The notes beneath the pieces are model-generated. The model searched no databases and was not told the origin of the DNA. It saw nothing but the letters and a program-made list of their open reading frames with translations. From positions 1 to 12,593 of the forward strand of contig JAVBPT010000006.1 of NCBI GenBank assembly GCA_031549455.1: a stretch of DNA of 12,593 nt, in the 5' to 3' direction. Within the stretch, counting starts at the first letter, position 1. Each line of letters starts with the position of its first letter. The position numbers and the translations under genes were made by a program. This DNA comes from JAVBPT01 sp031549455. GTDB taxonomy: Bacteria; Bacillota; Clostridia; Lachnospirales; JAKSVV01. This document shows, piece by piece, positions 6,405 to 12,593 of this stretch.

Positions 6405-7271
6405 TTAGGATAAAAAATCGAAAAAATGCTTCATAATCTTATAGATAATCTCGGCCGAATCCAGTGGAGAAATCTTTCCGGGAATGCCAAGTGCGTGAAT
6501 GGTTTGCAGTTTTAATTCCTTAGAGGCTTCCCAGTCTAGACCACCTGGTGCTTGTGCGATATCAATAATGAGCGAATCTGGGTCTACGTTTTCGAGTTCT
6601 GCTTTCCCCAACACAATCTCAGGGACGGTGTTGATAATAAATTGAAAGTCTTTAAGCCTTGATGCAAAGTTTTTAAAGTTTAGGGCATTATAGCCATAAC
6701 TTTCAATAAAAGCGATATCGCTTGCCTTTCTAGCAACCACCGTTACGCTGGCTCCAATTCCTTTGAATTTATCAGCCAGAATCTTTCCACATTTACCAAA
6801 ACCTAAAATCAACACACTACTCTTTGAAATATTGATCTTGCTGCCCGTGATGGCTAGTTCGATGGTTCCTTCCGCGGTAGCCACTGCATTATAAATCGCA
6901 AATTCAGGTAATTCTAACAAATCGATGATCTTATTATTGTTGTTCTCCAAGTTTTTAATGATATCCGCATGAATCATTCCGGTAATAATGAATTTATCAT
7001 AAATCAATTCATAGAGCTTTGTTAAGTTAATTTTAACATCCATAAAGGTGTTATTAACCGTTAGATTATCTCTGGTAAAAGGAATGCCGAAAATAATGGT
7101 ATCACATTTTTTAATGACTTCTTCTAAGTGATGGTCATATTTTACTTTGTCGTTTACCATACTCACTTTTTCGTTTTTCTCACCAAATATATACACATCA
7201 TGATTATTTTTAACCAGAATATTTGCTAGATACAATTGTCTTGTATCTCCTCCTAAAATAGCAAATTTCAT
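6405..7271 (-). CDS. dpaA: Dipicolinate synthase subunit A (SpoVFA)
   Basis: Dehydrogenase subunit of dipicolinate synthase, working with DpaB in the mother cell during sporulation. The 288 residues start with a first nucleotide-fold motif AILGGDTRQ (4-12), then a family-typical IYNAVATAEGTIELAI (126-141), and a second Rossmann motif LGFGKCGK (156-163) matching the GxGxxG of SpoVFA. The C-terminal part holds INTVPEIVL, IIDIAQAPGG and LGIPGKISP, all recognisable from the family. The ATG at 7271 was preferred to an in-frame TTG one codon upstream, since AGGAG (7279-7283) is then 7 nt away. A terminator separates it from the BofC-like gene upstream, so it needs its own promoter. In Bacillus spoVF is beside asd and dapA; no lysine-pathway gene is visible here. 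Confidence 0.95.
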   Translation of the reverse strand: MKFAILGGDTRQLYLANILVKNNHDVYIFGEKNEKVSMVNDKVKYDHHLEEVIKKCDTIIFGIPFTRDNLTVNNTFMDVKINLTKLYELIYDKFIITGMIHADIIKNLENNNNKIIDLLELPEFAIYNAVATAEGTIELAITGSKINISKSSVLILGFGKCGKILADKFKGIGASVTVVARKASDIAFIESYGYNALNFKNFASRLKDFQFIINTVPEIVLGKAELENVDPDSLIIDIAQAPGGLDWEASKELKLQTIHALGIPGKISPLDSAEIIYKIMKHFFDFLS

Positions 7272-7280
7272 CAAAATACT

Positions 7281-7320
7281 CCTCTTATTCTTTATATATC
7301 ATAGTATGCAATATTTTGGT
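7281..7320 (-). promoter_or_regulatory. Possible dpaA promoter region
   Basis: Between the upstream terminator and dpaA the minus strand reads CATACTAT (7298-7305), which resembles the -10 box of mother-cell sigma-E/sigma-K promoters, but I see no convincing -35 at the right distance. A sigma-A reading with TTGCCA and TACTAT 16 bp apart is also possible. The region must hold a promoter if the terminator works, but its type is not settled. Confidence 0.35.
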
Positions 7321-7329
7321 TTTGGCAAT

Positions 7330-7356
7330 AAAAAAAGCTTGTATAAAGCACAAACT
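7330..7356 (-). terminator. Intrinsic terminator after the BofC-like gene
   Basis: On the minus strand AGTTTGT (7350-7356) pairs with ACAAGCT (7336-7342) around a 7-nt loop, one pair being G-U, followed by TTTTTT. The hairpin begins at the last base of the stop codon. It separates the BofC-like gene from dpaA. Confidence 0.85.
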
Positions 7357-7961
7357 TATGAGGTATAATCCTCCAAGACCTTGATCAAATTTTCTTCCCC
7401 ATAAATGATGATGCCTTCTTTTATTTTATTCTGCTCATCCACTGGTAGTGAGTTGATGGGTCTTTGTACAATCTCCCTCAATCTGAGGCCAAGTTCAGGA
7501 TTTTCATAGTAAATGGCAATATAGCCATCCTTTTCGCCGATAACATAATAATCAGGTGCTTTGTTCTCTACTTTTTGCTCAAAGACAACCTGTTCCTGAG
7601 AAAAAGAGACAATGCTCCAGGATTTATATTTTTCTTTCAAATCTTCTTCTGTCATATTAATTTCATAATAGGAAGGCTTTTCTTTTTTTTCTACCAAGTT
7701 GTCATCTTCTGTATAATGATAACGAAATATAAACTCTGTAGAAGGGGTAACACGATTTACTGTGGTAGAAACGTTCTTTGCTGGGATTTTTTCTTGGTCT
7801 GTCGCGCTTAATAAATTTTTATTCAGGTTGGTTAGAATGTTATCAAAAAGCAGTAAATAGGTTACAACAATAAAACCAAGTAGTGTTAATAAAACTACAA
7901 GTGGATTAAATTTGATACTTTTACGATTTTTTTTAGACCTGTTATAACTACCCATATACAT
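7356..7961 (-). CDS. Membrane-anchored protein with BofC C-terminal-like domain
   Basis: A 201-residue protein with a basic N-terminus (residues 1-17), one transmembrane helix at about 20-39 (PLVVLLTLLGFIVVTYLLLF), a variable linker, and a C-terminal domain from about 110 that resembles the BofC C-terminal domain of clostridial proteins: WSIVSFSQEQVVFEQ, YYVIGEKDGYIAIYYE, and LPVDEQNKIKEGIIIYGEENLIKVLEDY. The orientation implied is a short cytoplasmic N-terminus and an external domain. In Bacillus BofC restrains the SpoIVB checkpoint protease in the space around the forespore; whether clostridial relatives do this is not known to me, and this protein lacks the Bacillus layout. The ATG at 7961 has GGGAG 6 nt upstream. 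It lies 53 nt after ackA without a terminator, so it may be cotranscribed with it. Confidence 0.78.
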   Translation of the reverse strand: MYMGSYNRSKKNRKSIKFNPLVVLLTLLGFIVVTYLLLFDNILTNLNKNLLSATDQEKIPAKNVSTTVNRVTPSTEFIFRYHYTEDDNLVEKKEKPSYYEINMTEEDLKEKYKSWSIVSFSQEQVVFEQKVENKAPDYYVIGEKDGYIAIYYENPELGLRLREIVQRPINSLPVDEQNKIKEGIIIYGEENLIKVLEDYTS

Positions 7962-8014
7962 AAGCTGCTCCCTTCATATGTATTTAGGTATATTATTGGC
8001 AGGGTTGGAAAATT

Positions 8015-9226
8015 TTATACAGTATGTTTTTTAAATTCAACCATTTTTTCGGTTTCACGGGCGATCATTAGTTCCTCATTAGTTGGAATCACAAATACTT
8101 TTACCTTCGAATCGTTTGTGCTGATTTCTCCCTCTTGTTTCCCAAGATCGTTTTTTTCTCTATCCAGCATAATGCCAAGATATCCGAGGTAGGAAATCAC
8201 ATTTTCTCTTCTATGAATAGCGTTTTCTCCGATTCCCGCTGTAAAGAGAATCGTATCCACCCCATTCATTGCCGCGACATAAGCACCAATATATTTAGCA
8301 ATTCGATATTCATACATCTTAATCGCAAGCAATGCACGTTCATTTCCCTCAAAACTTGCATTTTCTACATCACGTTGATCATTTGAGATGCCAGACACTC
8401 CTATAAATCCGGATTTTTTATTCAGAATTGTATCCAGATCTTGTACAGAAATATTCTCTTTTTCCATCAAAAACTTAATCACTGCCGGGTCAAGGTCGCC
8501 AGACCTTGTGCCCATCATAAGACCTTCCAGTGGTGTAAGTCCCATAGAGGTATCCTGTACCCTTCCCTTATTAATTGCACACACACTGGCTCCATTTCCA
8601 AGATGACAGGAAATGATTTTTAATTCTTCTAATGGTTTCCCCATTAGTGTGGCAACTCTTTCAGAAACAAATTGGTGAGAGGTGCCATGAAAGCCATATC
8701 TTCTCACTTGGTATTTTTCATAATATTCATAAGGCAACGCATAAAGGTAAGCGTAAGGTTCCATTGTTTGATGAAAGGAGGTGTCAAAGACAGCCACCAT
8801 CGGAATCTCTGACCCAAAAATGTTTCTACACTCTCTGAGTCCGATCACACCTGCTGGGTTATGTAATGGAGCAAGTGGGCTAAGCGCGTCGATTTCATTT
8901 ACAATTTCATCTGTAACCAGAATGGAGTTTTTAAACTTCTCGCCTCCATGGACCACTCTATGGCCAATCGCATCAATTTCGCTTATACTGTCTATTACTT
9001 TATTTTCCCCAGTTGTAAGAAGTTCAATCATAAGTTCAACCGCCTCTTTATGAGTTGGAAGTTCTCTTTCTGTCTTCACTTTTTGGCTATGTGCGGTATG
9101 ATTTGTAAAACTACCTGGTATGGTTACCTTTTCACAATATCCGCTCGCAAGCACGGATTCGTCTTCCATTTGAATTAGTTGATATTTAAGCGATGAGCTT
9201 CCTGAGTTAATGATCAAAACTTTCAT
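8015..9226 (-). CDS. ackA: Acetate kinase
   Basis: Transfers phosphate from acetyl phosphate to ADP, making acetate and ATP; a main energy step in fermenting anaerobes. The 403 residues match the family length of about 400, and the known active-site residues are all in place: N7 in NSGSSSLK, R90, H122, D148 in VFDTSF, H180 in YGFHGTSH, N211 in HLGNGAS, R241 in GTRSGD, and E384 in PTNEE. The ATG at 9226 has GGGGGA 5 nt upstream. The gene follows the beta-CASP gene by 16 nt, so they are probably cotranscribed. The usual partner pta, encoding phosphotransacetylase, is not in the window, which is unusual but not rare. No catabolite-response site was recognised nearby. Confidence 0.98.
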   Translation of the reverse strand: MKVLIINSGSSSLKYQLIQMEDESVLASGYCEKVTIPGSFTNHTAHSQKVKTERELPTHKEAVELMIELLTTGENKVIDSISEIDAIGHRVVHGGEKFKNSILVTDEIVNEIDALSPLAPLHNPAGVIGLRECRNIFGSEIPMVAVFDTSFHQTMEPYAYLYALPYEYYEKYQVRRYGFHGTSHQFVSERVATLMGKPLEELKIISCHLGNGASVCAINKGRVQDTSMGLTPLEGLMMGTRSGDLDPAVIKFLMEKENISVQDLDTILNKKSGFIGVSGISNDQRDVENASFEGNERALLAIKMYEYRIAKYIGAYVAAMNGVDTILFTAGIGENAIHRRENVISYLGYLGIMLDREKNDLGKQEGEISTNDSKVKVFVIPTNEELMIARETEKMVEFKKHTV

Positions 9227-9242
9227 TCTTTTCCCCCAAAGT

Positions 9243-10883
9243 TTATTTTATTGTATTAAATTTTATCTTTCTAAGCTCTTTTTCTACTTCAAGCAGCTTT
9301 TGATAAAGAGCCATAATTTCTTCGTCCGATTTATCATTTAGGCTAATTTGATCAATTTGTGAAAATAGCATATCCGCCTCATCCTGTAAAATTTCAATTT
9401 GCGCAAGCAGTTGCAGTCTAACAAATTTATTTCGAAGATCTGTATAGGATGTGGTTTGAACTGCATCAAATAAATCAAATTCGTAACGGTCTCCGTGTTC
9501 TGGAATCACCACTGTGTGTCCCATTTCGTTTGTGAGGACCTCTGACAACGCATGTTGGCATTCGGTTTCGCCATGCACCAAGAAGATTTTTCTTGGTTTT
9601 TTCTTCAGATGGGAGACCCATTTGTCTAGCCCGTTCTGGTCGGCATGACCGGAATAGCCTTGAATGCTGACAATTTTGGATTTTACGGTCACAACTTGTC
9701 CATAAATTTTGACCTTTTCAACGCCATCTACAATCATTCGTCCGAGTGTTCCTTCAGCTTGGTAGCCAACAAAAACAATAACACTATCGTCTCGCCACAG
9801 ATTATATTTTAAATGGTGTTTAATTCTTCCTGCTTCACACATGCCACTGGCAGAAAGAATCAGTTTGGCGCCAGGTGTTTCATTTAATAGCATGGATTCC
9901 TCTGGCGTTTTGGTAAACTTAAGACCCTCAAATTCTAGTGGATGATTCCCTTCCAGCACATATTTTCGTGCCTCTTCATTAAAGCATTCTGCATTTTTTC
10001 TAAAGATTTCTGTAGCAGATATTGCTAGCGGGCTATCCACATACACGGGTACTTTTTCTAAAAACTCTACCTGATTTGGGTGTTTATCCTTGTATTTTTT
10101 TAAATCATAAATTAACTCTTGGGTTCTTCCAACAGCAAATGACGGGATCACGACATTGCCTCCTTTTTCAATTACGGGTCTGATGTTATCAAGGAATTTT
10201 ACGATCCTTCCTACTTCGTCTTCCTTATGAAACCTTCCTCCATAGGTGGATTCCATAATCAGATAATCTGCTTCCTCGATCACGTCCGGTTCATTTACTA
10301 ATGGAAGTGATTCATTGCCAATGTCCCCTGTGAATACAATTTTGGTTTGTTTATCGTTTTCAGTTACCCACATCTCGATCATGGCTGAACCAAGTAGGTG
10401 ACCGGCATCCAAAAACTTTATTTTGATATGTTCCGTTAATGAGATTTCCTCATAATAGTTAATAGGTGAAAAGTATTCCAGGCAATCTACTGCATCTTGA
10501 TGTGTGTATAAAGGCTCCAGCTTCTTTTTCCCTTCTCTTTTTAACTTTCTATTTTTCCATTCGGTTTCCTGCTCCTGTATAAAACCACTATCCGGCAACA
10601 TTACTGTACAAAGATCATACGTCGCTTTGGTACAAATAATTTTATTTTTAAAACCATCTTTGCATATTTTAGGGATTCTACCGGTGTGATCGATGTGAGC
10701 ATGTGTAACCAGAATATAATCAATGTCGCTTGGAGAGAATGGAAATGGCTCAAAGTTCATTTGGTTTTCTTTATTATGTCCTTGAAACATTCCACAGTCA
10801 ATCAGAATATTGTGGTTATCCGCCTCTAGCCAAAAGCATGATCCTGTTACTGTTTTTGCTGCCCCTAAAAATGTTAATCGCAT
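9243..10883 (-). CDS. Beta-CASP metallo-beta-lactamase-fold protein, probable RNase
   Basis: A 546-residue hydrolase of the CPSF/RNase J-like superfamily, expected to cut RNA in the cytoplasm using two zinc ions. The metal ligands are visible: HAHIDH (61-66), H162 in DAGHLLGSA, and D187 in FTGDIG. The beta-CASP insert follows ESTYGG (211-216) and includes PSFAVGRTQELI, SASGMCEAGRIKHH (344-357, the motif B histidine), GYSGHAD (409-415) and VHGE (436-439), the C-terminal histidine site. The last 65 residues are charged and look like a coiled coil. It is closer to the MBL-fold 'RNA specificity domain' proteins than to RNase J, which has a different C-terminus. No substrate can be inferred. The ATG at 10883 follows a GGAAGG-type binding site. 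It is 16 nt from the genes on each side. Confidence 0.9.
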   Translation of the reverse strand: MRLTFLGAAKTVTGSCFWLEADNHNILIDCGMFQGHNKENQMNFEPFPFSPSDIDYILVTHAHIDHTGRIPKICKDGFKNKIICTKATYDLCTVMLPDSGFIQEQETEWKNRKLKREGKKKLEPLYTHQDAVDCLEYFSPINYYEEISLTEHIKIKFLDAGHLLGSAMIEMWVTENDKQTKIVFTGDIGNESLPLVNEPDVIEEADYLIMESTYGGRFHKEDEVGRIVKFLDNIRPVIEKGGNVVIPSFAVGRTQELIYDLKKYKDKHPNQVEFLEKVPVYVDSPLAISATEIFRKNAECFNEEARKYVLEGNHPLEFEGLKFTKTPEESMLLNETPGAKLILSASGMCEAGRIKHHLKYNLWRDDSVIVFVGYQAEGTLGRMIVDGVEKVKIYGQVVTVKSKIVSIQGYSGHADQNGLDKWVSHLKKKPRKIFLVHGETECQHALSEVLTNEMGHTVVIPEHGDRYEFDLFDAVQTTSYTDLRNKFVRLQLLAQIEILQDEADMLFSQIDQISLNDKSDEEIMALYQKLLEVEKELRKIKFNTIK

Positions 10884-10899
10884 AGTTTACCCTTCCTTC

Positions 10900-11913
10900 C
10901 TATTTATCCATAGTATCTAAAATTAAAAGTTGTTTGTCTAAATTTTCCGAATGCCGTCTTACCTTTCTCAAAAACTTTTCCTCGCTCCATGGTTTGTGAT
11001 TGATAAATCGTTTTTTGCCAAGTTTCCAAAATTTATGTGGAAACGCAATAATGGAGTAAAGAATACTGAGCTCATCCTTTGAGATTGGACTTGCCTCGTG
11101 GTAGATTTGAATTGTTTTTCTGATTTCTCCCATTTCAAAATGGTGTTTAGCCGCACTTATTGTTCTTCTTAAAAGTTTGCCGAGATCATAAATTCGCATT
11201 CCATAACGTGTGCTATCTAAGTCAATGATATAATACTTTTGATTGATATCAATCAAGATGTTTTGATAATAAATGCTATCATGAATACATTGTTTGTTTA
11301 AAAGGCTTATCTTATGCAGTTTTAGATAGTGGGAATCCTTTAAAATTTTAAGACAGCGCCTAGCAAGTAATAGGGATTTATCAATGTTTTGAACATAGAT
11401 GTCATTCACTTTGTTTTGACCTCTATTTCGATTATAAAGTTTTTTATAATCTTTTAGCATCTTAATTTTTTTCTTATAATCTATAAGCAGATTTAATTCT
11501 TTGTCCTTTATACGCTCAAAATGAAGATCAATATTTTTCAATCTATTGTTATACTCTGCAAGAATTTGGATGGTATCCTGAAATTCAACAATATTTTTGA
11601 AATTCGCTTCTCTACCATCAATCCATTCAGTTAGGTAATAAAAACGATTGGAGCAATAAATTACCCGTTCTCCTTCCCTTGTAAGATAATAATCCGGAAC
11701 ATTTGTAAAGTTTTGATCAATTAAAAATTTGGTAATTTTATAGGTCCTTTCTGCTTTGTCTGGATTGTGTTTAAACTCTTTTAAGCAGAATAACTTTTGA
11801 TCCGTTTCTACATAGTAGGCGCTTCTGATTGGTATAATCTTTTTAACTGTAAAATCGTAGTGACTGAGCACCTCTTTTAATAAGTCGTACTTCTCGCTAC
11901 TGATATTCTCCAT
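10900..11913 (-). CDS. CotS-like spore coat protein, kinase-fold with altered catalytic loop
   Basis: A 337-residue protein of the aminoglycoside-phosphotransferase-like fold, closest in general build to the CotS family of spore coat proteins. K45 in LFCLKEF fits the ATP-binding lysine, YLTEWIDG (93-100) the hinge, and IIDLDSTRYGMRIYDLGKLLRR (229-250) the metal-binding and C-lobe region. In the catalytic loop the family pattern H-x-D-x4-N reads H211-D-S-I-Y-Y-Q-N218, so the base position is serine and the aspartate is shifted by one; activity is doubtful. Lysine-rich residues 136-200 suggest an inserted helical segment. The ATG at 11913 has GGAGA four bases upstream. It leads the group with the beta-CASP gene and ackA. 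The CotS assignment rests on overall resemblance and a spore-gene neighbourhood, so a generic phosphotransferase remains possible. Confidence 0.72.
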   Translation of the reverse strand: MENISSEKYDLLKEVLSHYDFTVKKIIPIRSAYYVETDQKLFCLKEFKHNPDKAERTYKITKFLIDQNFTNVPDYYLTREGERVIYCSNRFYYLTEWIDGREANFKNIVEFQDTIQILAEYNNRLKNIDLHFERIKDKELNLLIDYKKKIKMLKDYKKLYNRNRGQNKVNDIYVQNIDKSLLLARRCLKILKDSHYLKLHKISLLNKQCIHDSIYYQNILIDINQKYYIIDLDSTRYGMRIYDLGKLLRRTISAAKHHFEMGEIRKTIQIYHEASPISKDELSILYSIIAFPHKFWKLGKKRFINHKPWSEEKFLRKVRRHSENLDKQLLILDTMDK

Positions 11914-11933
11914 TTATTCTCCAAAAAACGTTC

Positions 11934-11954
11934 TTTTCATACAGTATATGAAAA
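11934..11954. repeat. Perfect inverted repeat TTTTCATA-N5-TATGAAAA
   Basis: Two perfect 8-nt arms (11934-11941 and 11947-11954) flank 5 nt in the gap between the dipeptidase and CotS-like genes. It is AT-rich and has no T-run beside it, so it is a poor terminator. Its overlap with the possible -10 box is the arrangement of an operator. Confidence 0.5.
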
Positions 11955-11964
11955 ATCATTGCAA
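11936..11964 (-). promoter_or_regulatory. Possible promoter of the CotS-like gene
   Basis: On the minus strand TTGCAA (11959-11964) and TATGAA (11936-11941) are 17 bp apart. The -10 matches the consensus at only four of six positions. It overlaps an inverted repeat and would start transcription just upstream of the CotS-like gene; readthrough from the dipeptidase gene is the alternative. Confidence 0.4.
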
Positions 11965-12593
11965 TAATGTCTGAATGTTTTTAAGGAGATGGATAAGAAA
12001 ATTGTACATTCGTTCAACAGATGCGATCTCAAGCCGCTCATCCGGTGTATGAATAAACGACATATTGGGTCCGATTGAAACGATATCCAGTTTGGCGCCT
12101 TCTGCAAAGAGAGCACATTCTAGTCCGGCGTGAACCATTTCAACCTTGATTTCCTTTTCAAACATCCGCTTATAACATCGTTGGACCAATTCTTTTAATA
12201 CGGAACCATCATTATATTCCCAACATGGATAACGATTGGAGATTTCAAGAGTCAGATGATACTTTTGAGCTAGCTTTTTAAAAGACTCTTCCTCGCGGTC
12301 TAAATGATTTTCTTTTGAGCTTCTCACAAAGCACCCTATTTCAAATTTGTTTTCTGCTGCAAGAAACGTTCCAATATTATTTGAGGTCTCGACAAGTTCT
12401 AAAACCTGTTCTGACATATCAATCACTCCATTTTTAATCTCTGCCATACAATTCACTATTTGTTTCAGAAAAGAGGATGCAAAAGGCATTGAAGAATCAT
12501 TCATTTTTTCCAAAACAACTTGCAGATTTAATTCTTGTAGAGATTGCTGTTTCATCTCATCATTATACAGCATAATGAACTGTTTGAATGCCT
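11956..12593 (-). CDS. pepD: Aminoacyl-histidine dipeptidase (M20C), C-terminal part
   Basis: Cytoplasmic zinc peptidase that splits dipeptides such as Xaa-His. Only about 212 C-terminal residues are in view; the family is near 480 residues, so the catalytic N-terminal half is beyond the right edge. The reading frame stays open to the edge upstream of the ATG at 12573, so that ATG is internal. Counting from it, the diagnostic parts are MVHAGLEC (146-153), AKLDIVSIGPNM (160-171) and HTPDERL (175-181), which is the metal-ligand histidine motif of M20C enzymes. The stop lies 42 nt before the CotS-like gene. Whether the gene is intact cannot be judged from this part. Confidence 0.88.
   Translation of the reverse strand, partial: AFKQFIMLYNDEMKQQSLQELNLQVVLEKMNDSSMPFASSFLKQIVNCMAEIKNGVIDMSEQVLELVETSNNIGTFLAAENKFEIGCFVRSSKENHLDREEESFKKLAQKYHLTLEISNRYPCWEYNDGSVLKELVQRCYKRMFEKEIKVEMVHAGLECALFAEGAKLDIVSIGPNMSFIHTPDERLEIASVERMYNFLIHLLKNIQTLLQ

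Noticed and set aside
8135..9178. Several plus-strand open frames opposite ackA
   Set aside because: ackA is intact with all active-site residues on the minus strand; the opposite frames overlap each other and have no family resemblance.
12571..12573. ATG at 12573 as the start of a small complete gene
   Set aside because: The frame stays open to the window edge and the product is clearly the C-terminal half of a longer M20C peptidase.
1..12593. Mobile element, phage, CRISPR array or toxin-antitoxin system
   Set aside because: No transposase, integrase, regular short repeats, target-site duplications or recognisable toxin was seen. The plus-strand island lacks mobility genes and flanking repeats.

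Overview
The window looks like chromosomal DNA from an AT-rich, endospore-forming anaerobe of the class Clostridia. The evidence is a T-box-controlled threonyl-tRNA synthetase of the clostridial form, both dipicolinate synthase subunits, a BofC-C-terminal-domain membrane protein, a CotS-like spore coat kinase homologue, acetate kinase, and strong AGGAGG-type ribosome binding sites. A family such as Lachnospiraceae would fit, but the sequence does not prove it. No rRNA, tRNA, CRISPR array, transposase or phage gene is visible.

Layout. All genes but two are on the minus strand and are read right to left. From the right edge come the 3' part of an M20C aminoacyl-histidine dipeptidase (11956-12593), a CotS-like protein (10900-11913), a beta-CASP metallo-beta-lactamase-fold RNase-like protein (9243-10883), acetate kinase ackA (8015-9226) and a BofC-like membrane protein (7356-7961). 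Gaps between the last four are 16-53 nt with no terminator, so they may form one operon; it ends at a hairpin terminator at 7330-7356. Then come dpaA (6405-7271) and dpaB (5754-6338), the spore dipicolinate pair, ending at a bidirectional terminator. On the left are glgP (1826-4321) and thrS (its first 513 codons, 1-1539). thrS is preceded by its own promoter and a T-box leader with a likely ACU threonine specifier.

The unusual part is 4389-5755, the only plus-strand island, inserted between glgP and dpaB. It holds two small, diverged paralogous genes of unrecognised function (160 and 145 aa). The similarity extends past the coding region. Each gene has a TTTACA-17 bp-TATA promoter, a leader of about 130 nt with a small hairpin and a GGRGGTGTT element 56-57 nt before the ATG, the palindrome GGCTACGGCC exactly 6 nt after the stop, and a GATGTAAC-type terminator. 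This looks like a tandem duplication of a complete transcription unit and is the best candidate for something undescribed.

How the genes work together. dpaA and dpaB make dipicolinic acid in the mother cell. The BofC-like and CotS-like proteins fit sporulation but are less certain. ackA, glgP and thrS are housekeeping genes for energy, glucan breakdown and translation; no pta or other glycogen gene is in view.
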